DNA from: JAIBJP01 sp035601195
GTDB lineage: Bacteria > Actinomycetota > Thermoleophilia > Gaiellales > Gaiellaceae
Length of the DNA stretch: 56,746 bases
Direction of reading: 5' to 3'
Assembly: GCA_035601195.1 (NCBI GenBank)
Contig: DATNOU010000050.1
Span: 1-56,746, forward strand
Shown here: in pieces, positions 30,408-38,957 of the stretch
Layout: each line of letters begins with the position of its first letter
Position numbering within the stretch: position 1 is the stretch's first letter
Made by a program: the position numbers and the translations under genes
The notes under the pieces: model-generated
Told to the model about the DNA's origin: nothing
The model's database searches: none
The model's input: the letters and a program-made list of their open reading frames with translations, nothing else

Positions 30408-31480
30408 CCCTCGCCTAGGGTCGCCCAGACTTCCAGCTTGGAACGGACGCGGCCGATGACCTCGTCCGTGAATTCGGTGGTCGAGGCATGCCCACCGAGA
30501 TCGGCGGTGCGGACGCCCGCGGAAACGGCCTCGAGCGACGCCTCGCGGATCGCCCCGCCGGCTGCGCGCGCCTCGTCGCCCTCCATGTGGCTGAGGAGCG
30601 CCGCCGCGGCCAGGATCATCGCCATCGGGTTGGCGACGTTCTTCCCCTTGAGCGCAGGCGCGGTGCCGTGCGCCGCCTCGGCCATGAGAGCCCGGGGCGT
30701 GTAGTCGTCGTTGAACGCGACCAGGAGCGATTCGGAGCCGGCGATCGAGCCGAAGAGCGGCAGGACGAGGTCGGAGAGGATGTCTCCGTCACGGTTCAGC
30801 GCCGGGATGACCAGGGGATCGCCCGCGGCGCCGATCAGGAGGGCGAATGTCGCGTCGATCAGCTGCGGCTCGTACGGAACCTCGGGATGGCTCTTTGCAG
30901 CAGCGTCCATCTCCTCCTTGAGCATCCCCTCGTAGACGGGGCTGACCGTGTACTTGGGGCCGCCGAAGACCTTGGCGCGCATGCGCTCGGCGTGCTGGAA
31001 GGAGAACTCCGCCACCGCGCGGCAGACGCGCCGCTCGATCTTGGTAGTCCGGAACGCCGCCTCCTCCTCACCTTCACCCTCGCGCCATTCCTTCGCTCCG
31101 TACGCGTCTCCCACCGCCATGCGCACGACGGAGATCGGGTGGTAGGCGCCTCCGATGGGGACGACGCCTGGGATTCGCCGGCCCGTGCGGACGATGACGT
31201 GACCGCCGACCTCCTCACGCAGGATTCGGTTCGGGCTGCCGACGTCGTCCTTGCCCTCGGGAGTGATCGTCGCTGCCTTGATCCCCAGCCCGTTCTCGCG
31301 TACCGCGCGTGCCGCCTCGTGGACAACCTCGTTCTTGGTCGCGCGGCGGTTCTCGAGGGAAAGGTCGTAGCGGGGAAGCTCGAGCTCGAAGCCGACGACG
31401 TCGGCGGCGAGGACGCGCAGCGCCTCCTCGAGCAGCTCCTGCCCGGTCTCGTCCCCCTCGAGGATCACGATCGTCCGCAC
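30404..31480 (-). CDS. Isocitrate/isopropylmalate-family dehydrogenase
   Basis: 358 aa from GTG at 31480, with TACACT 9 nt upstream. Metal-dependent beta-decarboxylating dehydrogenase fold: VILEGDETGQELLEEAL N-terminus, SPNRILREEVGG substrate loop, QLIDATFALLIGAAGDPLVIPALNRDGDILSDL metal-binding helix, EAAHGTAPALKGKNVANPMA cofactor loop. Resembles the isocitrate-type more than LeuB, and an aconitase gene lies in the window (49110), but substrate specificity cannot be settled by eye. An upstream in-frame ATG would add 37 non-conserved residues and is rejected. Confidence 0.88.
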   Translation of the reverse strand: MRTIVILEGDETGQELLEEALRVLAADVVGFELELPRYDLSLENRRATKNEVVHEAARAVRENGLGIKAATITPEGKDDVGSPNRILREEVGGHVIVRTGRRIPGVVPIGGAYHPISVVRMAVGDAYGAKEWREGEGEEEAAFRTTKIERRVCRAVAEFSFQHAERMRAKVFGGPKYTVSPVYEGMLKEEMDAAAKSHPEVPYEPQLIDATFALLIGAAGDPLVIPALNRDGDILSDLVLPLFGSIAGSESLLVAFNDDYTPRALMAEAAHGTAPALKGKNVANPMAMILAAAALLSHMEGDEARAAGGAIREASLEAVSAGVRTADLGGHASTTEFTDEVIGRVRSKLEVWATLGEG

Positions 31481-31506
31481 CCGGGCGGGAGTGTAGTCGC
31501 CGCGTC

Positions 31507-31536
31507 TTTGCCGGAAATGTGGCTGCTTGGTAGAGT
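31507..31536 (+). promoter_or_regulatory. Promoter of ABC importer operon
   Basis: TTGCCG (31507-31512), an 18-nt spacer and TAGAGT (31531-31536). It is followed by a short leader with the AGGGAGGG ribosome-binding site. This is one of the few loci here with a recognisable -35 and leader. Confidence 0.5.
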
Positions 31537-31559
31537 CGCCGCCAAGCGGGAGGGAGGGT

Positions 31560-32785
<1,226 letters not shown>

Positions 32786-32786
<1 letters not shown>

Positions 32787-34108
32787 TGAGGCGTCGGTTT
32801 TCGCTAATCGGGTTGTTTGCAATGCTTGTGCTCGTGGCCGCCGCGTGCGGCGGCGGCGGAGGTGGAGAGACGGGAGCGGCGGGCACAACGGGCGGAGGCG
32901 CCGAGTGCGGCTCCGGCTCGATCTCGCTGATGGGGATCTGGGTCTCGACGGAGCAGGATTCGATCCAGGCCGTCATCGACGGGTTCAACGAGAAGTGCCC
33001 TGACGTGACCGTGAAGTACAACCCGGCCGGCGACAACCTCGTCACCGTTCTAGCGACGGCCGTGCAGGGCGGCAATCCGCCTGATTTCGCAACGATTGCG
33101 CAGCCTGCCACGGTGGGCGAGTACGTCAAGAAGGGAGCATTGAAGCCGATCGATTTCGCCACCGACGTGGTAAACGAGAACTACTCTGAAGATCTCGTCA
33201 AGCAAGGTACTTTCGAAGGCAAGCTCTACGGCTTCTTCTTCAAGGGCCTGAACAAGTCGACCGTCTGGTACAACGTTCCCGTCTTCCAGGACGCCGGCGT
33301 CGAGCCGCCAGAGACATGGGACGAGTTCCTCGCGGCGGCGCAGACGATCAAGGCGTCGGGCATTCCCGCCTACTCGATCGGCGGCGCGGACGGATGGACG
33401 CTCACCGATCTCTTCGAAAATGTGTACATCAGGACCGCCGGACCAGACATGTACGACAAGCTGGCCAGCCACGAAATCCCGTGGACCGACCAGTCGGTCA
33501 AGGACGCGCTCAAGGAGATGGCAAAGATCTATGGGGACAAGGACAACATCGCCGGTGGCACTCAGGGCGCCCTGCAAACCGATAACGCCACCTCGATCAC
33601 CAACGCCTTCACGGATCCGCCCAAGGCGGCGATGGTGATCGAAGGCGATTTCGTCCCGGGCGAGATCACGAAGTCTACGAAGGCGAAGCCGGAGAGCGGT
33701 TTCAACGTGTTCACGTTTCCTTCCATCAACGACTCCCCTCCGGCGGTCATTGGAGGAGGGGACATGCTCGTAATGTTCAAGGACACTCCTGCGGGCCGGG
33801 CTTTCGTCCGCTATATGGCCTCGCCGGAGGCCGCGGAGATCTGGGTGAAGCGCGGCGGATTCTCCTCGCCGAACAAGAACGTCGATGAAGGGGCGTACCC
33901 CGATCCCATCCAGAAGACGACGGCGACCGCCATTGCCTCGGCCGAGACGTTCCGCTTCGACCTTTCCGACCTGCAGCCGTCCGCCTTCGGCGGCACGCCG
34001 GGCCAGGGCGAGTTCAAGCTCTTCCAGGACTTCCTGGCTAATCCGAGCGACGTCGACGGCATCGCGCAGAAGCTGGAGGACGCGGCCGCCAAGGCGTACG
34101 GCGGATAG
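32786..34108 (+). CDS. Extracellular solute-binding lipoprotein (sugar type)
   Basis: 440 aa. Lipoprotein signal MRRRFSLIGLFAMLVLVAAAC then a Gly/Thr linker. Family 1 binding-protein features: SISLMGIWVSTEQDSIQAVI, FNEKCPDVTVKYNPAG, GNPPDFATIAQP, STVWYNVPVFQDAGVEPPETWDEF, GIPAYSIGGADGW, PAAVIGGGD-type end region, AGRAFVRYMASPEAAEIW. Probable ligand: a carbohydrate, perhaps an alpha-glucoside (inference from family). Confidence 0.92.
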
Positions 34109-34118
34109 CTAGAAGCGC

Positions 34119-35462
34119 GTGAGCGGCGCGAGCATCACGGCGGAGCCCCCGGTCCGGGGGGCTCCGCCTGCCTCTGCGGGGGGCCGCTGGCGGCGCTACG
34201 CCGTTGCGGCTGCGTTCCTCGGACCGGCTGCGCTCTTCCTGATCGTCTGGATCATCTATCCGGCGATCTACACGTTCGTCCAGAGCCTCTACCGCGGGAC
34301 GGGCTTCAGTGATTTCGCGGGGATCGACAATTACAAGACGCTCTTTACGAGCGACAATCTCGTCAGGGCGATCAAGAACAACGCCATCTGGGTGGCCGTC
34401 GTTCCGGCCGCGGTGACCGCGCTGGGGCTCATCTTCGCCGTCCTGACGGAACGCGTTCGCTGGTCGGTCGCGTTCAAGACGGTCGTTTTCATGCCGATGG
34501 CCGTGTCCGCGTTCGCAGCCGGCGTGACCTGGCGGATCATGTATCAGCAGGAGCCGGACCGCGGCGCGATCAACGCCGCGATCGCGTCCGTCAAGGGCGT
34601 CTTCAGCCCCGAGGGGGTCCTCTCGCAGGCGGCTCCCTCGTCGGAGAATTTGAAGCCGACGTCCGGTGGAGGCATCGAGCTCACGACGCCGATCGGGCCG
34701 GGTGACGTCGCCAGGCTCGGCCTGACGCGCATCCGCTCGACCGAGGTGCCCGAGACCGCGAAGCAGGCGGTGGAGCCGGAGCCGCGCCCGGGCGGGATCA
34801 CCGGCGTTGTCTGGCGGGACTTCAAGCCGGGCGGAGGCACGCCGGGCAAGGTGGAGCCGGAGGAGCTCGGACTCCCCGGCGTCACCGTCGAGCTTCGGGA
34901 CGCCTCCGGCAAGGTGGTCAACTCCGCCAAGACCGCCGAGAACGGCGCCTTCGCGTTCGACGAGGTCTCCCAGGGCCAGTACCAGGTCGACATCGGCGCA
35001 TCGACGTTCGCCAAGCCGTTCGGGGGCGTCTCCTGGCTGAGCGCGCAGCTGATCACGCCCGCCGTCATCATCGCCTACGTCTGGATCTGGGCCGGGTTCG
35101 CGATGGTGGTTATCGCGGCCGGGCTCGCGGCCATCCCGCGCGACGTGCTCGAGGCTGCCCGCACCGACGGGGCGACGGAGTGGCAGGTCTTTCGCCGCGT
35201 CACGGTGCCCTTGCTCGCGCCTGTGCTCTCGGTGGTCTTCATCACACTCCTCATCAACGTCCTCAAGGTGTTCGACATCGTGGTAGCCGTCGCGCCGCAA
35301 TCCGTGCAGGACGACGCCAACGTGATCGCGCTCGCCATGTGGCGCACGTCGTTCGGCGGCGTCAGCGATTTCGGTCTCGGCTCGGCCATCGCCGTCTTCC
35401 TCTTCATCCTCGTGATCCCGGTTCTCCTCCTCAACATCAGCCGCTTCCGGAGGGAGGTCTGA
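34119..35462 (+). CDS. ABC permease with inserted SdrD/Cna-B-like extracellular domain
   Basis: 447 aa against about 300 for normal MalF/UgpA-type permeases. Core helices: about 29-52, 88-110, 119-140, then 308 onward. The EAA cytoplasmic loop EAARTDGATEWQVFRRVTVPLL is intact. Between core helices 3 and 4 an insertion of about 165 residues (141-305) faces outside. It has a Ser/Pro/Gly linker and then a beta-sandwich-like domain, GGITGVVWRDF ... GLPGVTVELRDASGKVVNSA ... GAFAFDEVSQGQYQVDI (about 225-292), typical of SdrD-B/Cna-B modules. It follows the binding protein by 10 nt and overlaps permease 2. Confidence 0.9.
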   Translation: MSGASITAEPPVRGAPPASAGGRWRRYAVAAAFLGPAALFLIVWIIYPAIYTFVQSLYRGTGFSDFAGIDNYKTLFTSDNLVRAIKNNAIWVAVVPAAVTALGLIFAVLTERVRWSVAFKTVVFMPMAVSAFAAGVTWRIMYQQEPDRGAINAAIASVKGVFSPEGVLSQAAPSSENLKPTSGGGIELTTPIGPGDVARLGLTRIRSTEVPETAKQAVEPEPRPGGITGVVWRDFKPGGGTPGKVEPEELGLPGVTVELRDASGKVVNSAKTAENGAFAFDEVSQGQYQVDIGASTFAKPFGGVSWLSAQLITPAVIIAYVWIWAGFAMVVIAAGLAAIPRDVLEAARTDGATEWQVFRRVTVPLLAPVLSVVFITLLINVLKVFDIVVAVAPQSVQDDANVIALAMWRTSFGGVSDFGLGSAIAVFLFILVIPVLLLNISRFRREV

Positions 35463-36352
35463 TGGCGACGGCCGCGGCGGAAGTCCGGCGGGGGCCGGTG
35501 GTCGAGGAAAGCGTCGCCGGCAGGATCCTGCGCGTCCTCGGCAAGGCGCCGGTCCACTTCGTGCTCGTCCTCGTCGGGCTCCTCTGGCTCGTGCCCACCC
35601 TCGGGCTCTTCCTGACATCGCTCTTCACGCCGACGGACGTCAACAGCCTCGGCTGGTGGGAGATTTTCTCCAAACCCAGCCTGGGGACGTTTCAGAACTA
35701 CCAGGACATCTGGCACGATCAGTCGATCCGCTCGGCCTTCTGGACGACCGTCTGGATCTCCGTCGGGGGCACGTTCCTGCCGATCGTGATCGCGGCGCTC
35801 GCGGGCTATGCATTTGCCTGGCTCGAATTCCCAGGCCGCGACTGGCTTTTCGTGCTCGTGATCGCACTGCTGGTGGTGCCGCTCCAGATGGCGCTGATCC
35901 CCATGTTCAGGCTCTACAGCGACCTCGGAATCTTCGACACGGTCCTGAGCCTTGTCCTCTTCCACACGGCGTTCGGGCTCCCCTTCGCCATCTTCCTGCT
36001 CCGGAACTTCTTCATCGGGATACCCAAGGAGCTGCTCGAGGCGGCGCGGATAGATGGCGCCTCCGAGATCAGGATCTTCCTGCGCCTGATCCTGCCCCTT
36101 GGCCTGCCTGCGATTGCGTCGCTCGGCATCTTCCAGTTCCTCTGGACCTGGAACGACCTGCTGGTGGCGCTCTCGCTTGCGCGCGACACGCAACCGCTCA
36201 CGGTGGCCATCTTCTCGCAGCTGCGCCAGTTCGGGAACAATCTCGAGCTGATCGCGCCGGCGTCCTTCCTGTCGCTGGTCGTGCCGCTCGTGGTCTTCTT
36301 CGCCTTCCAGCGCTATTTCGTCCAGGGGCTGCTCGCCGGCTCCGTCAAATAG
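35462..36352 (+). CDS. ABC importer permease 2, MalG/UgpE type
   Basis: 296 aa of normal family length, six helices. EAA motif EAARIDGASEIRIFLRLILPLGLPA. Starts within the stop of permease 1 (TGATG) behind GGGAGG. Pairs with permease 1 to form the membrane channel. The C-terminus QRYFVQGLLAGSVK is the usual MalG-type end. Confidence 0.93.
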   Translation: MATAAAEVRRGPVVEESVAGRILRVLGKAPVHFVLVLVGLLWLVPTLGLFLTSLFTPTDVNSLGWWEIFSKPSLGTFQNYQDIWHDQSIRSAFWTTVWISVGGTFLPIVIAALAGYAFAWLEFPGRDWLFVLVIALLVVPLQMALIPMFRLYSDLGIFDTVLSLVLFHTAFGLPFAIFLLRNFFIGIPKELLEAARIDGASEIRIFLRLILPLGLPAIASLGIFQFLWTWNDLLVALSLARDTQPLTVAIFSQLRQFGNNLELIAPASFLSLVVPLVVFFAFQRYFVQGLLAGSVK

Positions 36353-36354
36353 CC

Positions 36355-37458
36355 GTGTCGGAACGCTGCGCAATCGTCGGCGCGGGGCTCGCTGGCTTCA
36401 CGGCGTATGCGACCCTCCGCCATGGGGGGCTCGCGCCCGCCGAAATAGCCGTGTTCGGAACGGACCCGGACCCCGCGGCCGAGTGGCGGCGGCGGGCGGC
36501 GTCCATCCGCCAACGTCGGATGCGCTCCGAGAGCGACGGCCACTGCGCCCCCGCCTCGTTTCCCGGCCTCGCCGTGCGTTCGGCCGTGCTGCGCCGCAAC
36601 CCGACGCCGCTCGTACTCTCGCTGCTCGACCGCTACCACCCGACCGTCGGCGAGTTCCTCGCGCACGTCACCGAGCTTCGCGAGCGCTCGGGGTGGGACG
36701 AGAGCTTCCGCCGCCGGAGGATCCGCTCCGTCATCGCCGTCGACGGCGGCTTCGAGCTCGACGGCCAGGGCCCGTTCGTGCACGTCCTCATCGCCACGGG
36801 TCATCCGGGCCTCGCCTTCCCGGACGGTCTCGAGCGTGACCCGCGCGTCGTCCATGCCTACCGGCCGCACGCTTACGCGGACGAGGTCGAGGTCGTCGGC
36901 GCCGGTATGGCCGCGGCGACGGAATGGCTCAATGCCCTCGCGGCGGGCGCAGCAGTCGTCTCGGTGCGCCGCCGGGAGCCCGAGCGCCGGCCGCTGAACC
37001 TGCCCCGGGAGCTCTTCACGCGCCGCGGGCTCCGGGGCTTCCATGCCACGTCCAAAGAACAGCGCCTGGGGTTGCTGCGCAGCTGGTCGACGCCGTCTTA
37101 CCCCAGCGGGCGCGACTGGGACGAGCCGGTGGAGCGCGCACGCCGCGAGGGACGCTTCAGGGTCGCGCCAGAGCTCAACAGCGGCGAGCAGATCATCTGC
37201 GCAACCGGCTTCAAGAGGGGCTTCCGTAACGATTCTCTCCTCGCCGCGCTCGTCGATACCCACGCCCTCGAGACCGTCGATGGCTGGATAGCGCTCGCGC
37301 ATGACTCCACGATCCCGGCGCTCACGGACGAGACTCGAACGCTTGCGATTGCAGGCGTGCCGGGCCAGTGGGCCTTCCCCGCCGCAGACACACTAGCCGG
37401 GCACAAGTACGCGGCCAGACGCTTCCTTCGGCGCATCCTGACGTGTCGTACACGCTGA
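36355..37458 (+). CDS. FAD/NAD(P)-binding oxidoreductase
   Basis: 367 aa from GTG 36355, 2 nt after the permease stop. An N-terminal dinucleotide fold (CAIVGAGLAGFTAYATLR) and a second nucleotide site (VEVVGAGMAAATEWLNAL, about residue 180) suggest an FAD- plus NAD(P)-binding enzyme of the pyridine-nucleotide oxidoreductase or flavin monooxygenase-like group. LIATGHPGL and ICATGFKRGF are the matching ATG motifs. No redox CxxC. Substrate unknown; the placement could link it to the imported compound. Confidence 0.75.
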   Translation: MSERCAIVGAGLAGFTAYATLRHGGLAPAEIAVFGTDPDPAAEWRRRAASIRQRRMRSESDGHCAPASFPGLAVRSAVLRRNPTPLVLSLLDRYHPTVGEFLAHVTELRERSGWDESFRRRRIRSVIAVDGGFELDGQGPFVHVLIATGHPGLAFPDGLERDPRVVHAYRPHAYADEVEVVGAGMAAATEWLNALAAGAAVVSVRRREPERRPLNLPRELFTRRGLRGFHATSKEQRLGLLRSWSTPSYPSGRDWDEPVERARREGRFRVAPELNSGEQIICATGFKRGFRNDSLLAALVDTHALETVDGWIALAHDSTIPALTDETRTLAIAGVPGQWAFPAADTLAGHKYAARRFLRRILTCRTR

Positions 37459-38624
37459 GAGGGCGGCTGGAAACGCGTCTGGCGGCGTCGCTCGTGCCGC
37501 TGGCAACCGCGTGCGTTGTCGCACTCGTGCTCGAGTCGTGGTGGCCCGTGGAGCTCGCGGCGATCATGATCGGCACGGGCCTCGCGCTCGACGCCACGAT
37601 CTACCACCGCCTCTTTTCCTACCAGCCGGGCTGGCTTGCCTTGCCGCTCGCGCTGCTCGAGCTCGGCGTCCTCATGGCGATCGTCTCCGCGTTCGGAATC
37701 CCCGCGCCGCTCGACGTCGCCCTGCTCTTCTTCGCCGGCTCCTGGCTTCTCGGCCAGATCCTCGTGCACGCCGGCTTCCCGGTAGCGCGGCTCTCCTACG
37801 GGGAGGATGGCGGCGAGCTCGGGAACGCGGGCCCCGCCGCGGCCGCTGCCGCCGTGGCCGTCTTCGCCGCCGCCGGGGGAGTCGCATGGGCGACGCAGCC
37901 GCCCACGGTGCACCTCTCCGCCGGCATTCATCAGGGACCCCTTCTGATCGATCATTCGCAGAAGCTGATTGGGGACCGCGGTGCGGTCGTCCGCGGGGGA
38001 ATCGTGATCACGTCCGACGACGTGACCGTCCGCAACATCGCGCTCACCGGCGGCGAGATCGGGATCGAGATCGACGGCGCCGAGAACGTCAAGATCGAGC
38101 ACGTCCGCATCTCAGGAACGAGTCTCGACGCGATTCAGGCGAGACGAGCGAGCGTCACGATTCGCGACTGCCTGATCCATTCACCCGTCGGCGAATACAC
38201 GCAGGGCATCGACATCTCCTTCGGATTCGACCTGCCGCCGAGCTTGATCGAGGGCTGCACGATTCTGGGCGGTCGTGAGGGAATCGTCACGCATTTTTCG
38301 AACGTTCACATACGGGACAACCACGTGAGTGGAACAACGCTTCGCGCACTCGGTCTCACCGAGATGTCGATGGTCATGGTCGAAGGTAATGACGTGCAAA
38401 ACGCGCTCGGCGTCGGGATCTACTGCGGCGATTTTTCGGAGTGCATGATCGAAGACAATGTCGTCGGAGGAACCCGGCCCGATATGGCCTCCGGCGATCG
38501 GACGCGGATGGGTTACGCCATCGTCGCCCATTCGGGAGCAAAGGCGGAAATCGCTGACAACGAGCTTTCGCGAAACGCGAGCGCGGCGAAAGCATTCCTG
38601 GGAGCGCGAATTACCGCCGAATAA
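37443..38624 (+). CDS. Membrane-anchored right-handed beta-helix protein
   Basis: 393 aa from GTG 37443, overlapping the previous gene by 16 nt. The N-terminal 145 residues contain about four membrane helices (AASLVPLATACVVALVLESWW, LALPLALLELGVLMAIVSAF, AAAAAVAVFAAAGGVAWA). Residues 155-390 are parallel beta-helix repeats (GIVITSDDVTVRNIALTGG, IGIEIDGAENVKIEHVRISG, VHIRDNHVSGTTLRALGL, MVMVEGNDVQNALGVGIYCG). Such folds bind or cleave polysaccharides; no catalytic triad is evident. Confidence 0.8.
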   Translation: MSYTLRGRLETRLAASLVPLATACVVALVLESWWPVELAAIMIGTGLALDATIYHRLFSYQPGWLALPLALLELGVLMAIVSAFGIPAPLDVALLFFAGSWLLGQILVHAGFPVARLSYGEDGGELGNAGPAAAAAAVAVFAAAGGVAWATQPPTVHLSAGIHQGPLLIDHSQKLIGDRGAVVRGGIVITSDDVTVRNIALTGGEIGIEIDGAENVKIEHVRISGTSLDAIQARRASVTIRDCLIHSPVGEYTQGIDISFGFDLPPSLIEGCTILGGREGIVTHFSNVHIRDNHVSGTTLRALGLTEMSMVMVEGNDVQNALGVGIYCGDFSECMIEDNVVGGTRPDMASGDRTRMGYAIVAHSGAKAEIADNELSRNASAAKAFLGARITAE

Positions 38625-38679
38625 TTCCTTGCCTTTTCGTTAGTATCGGTCGCTCACATCTCTTGACAAGGGAGGAACG

Positions 38680-38874
38680 TTGGCTCGCAAGACCGTGCTC
38701 GTTTGTGACAATTGTGGTAAGGAAGTCGAGGAAGGGAAAGGCGCCGGCCTGCGGGTCACCTATACGGATGCACGGCGCGGCGCCAAGGCTGCGGATCTTT
38801 GCGACAGCTGCGCGGGCAAGATGCCCGGGCGCGCCGCCGCCCGGCGGGGCCGCCGGCCGAAGGCCGCCGCCTAG
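38680..38874 (+). CDS. Small zinc-ribbon protein
   Basis: 64 aa from TTG 38680 behind a strong GGGAGGAACG ribosome-binding site. Four cysteines as CDNCGK and CDSCAG, about 30 residues apart, form a likely zinc ribbon. The C-terminus (PGRAAARRGRRPKAAA) is Arg/Ala/Lys-rich, suggesting nucleic-acid binding. TAGTAT at about 38641 may be its -10, giving a leader of 30 nt or so. Family not recognised. Confidence 0.75.
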   Translation: MARKTVLVCDNCGKEVEEGKGAGLRVTYTDARRGAKAADLCDSCAGKMPGRAAARRGRRPKAAA

Positions 38875-38910
38875 CCTCCTTTCGCGTGTCATCGGGGCCT
38901 CGCGCCCCGT

Positions 38911-38940
38911 CCGGCCCGGTGGGAGGGCCCGCCGGGCCGG
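38911..38940. terminator. GC hairpin upstream of addB
   Basis: A perfect 9-bp stem, CCGGCCCGG/CCGGGCCGG, with a 12-nt loop follows the zinc-ribbon gene. There is no T run, so it is a terminator only by position; it ends just before the addB -10 (TAGAAT, 38945-38950). Confidence 0.4.
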
Positions 38941-38944
38941 GGCA

Positions 38945-38950
38945 TAGAAT
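38945..38950 (+). promoter_or_regulatory. Leaderless-type -10 for addB
   Basis: TAGAAT ends 7 nt before the ATG at 38958. Confidence 0.45.
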
Positions 38951-38957
38951 GGGCTGA

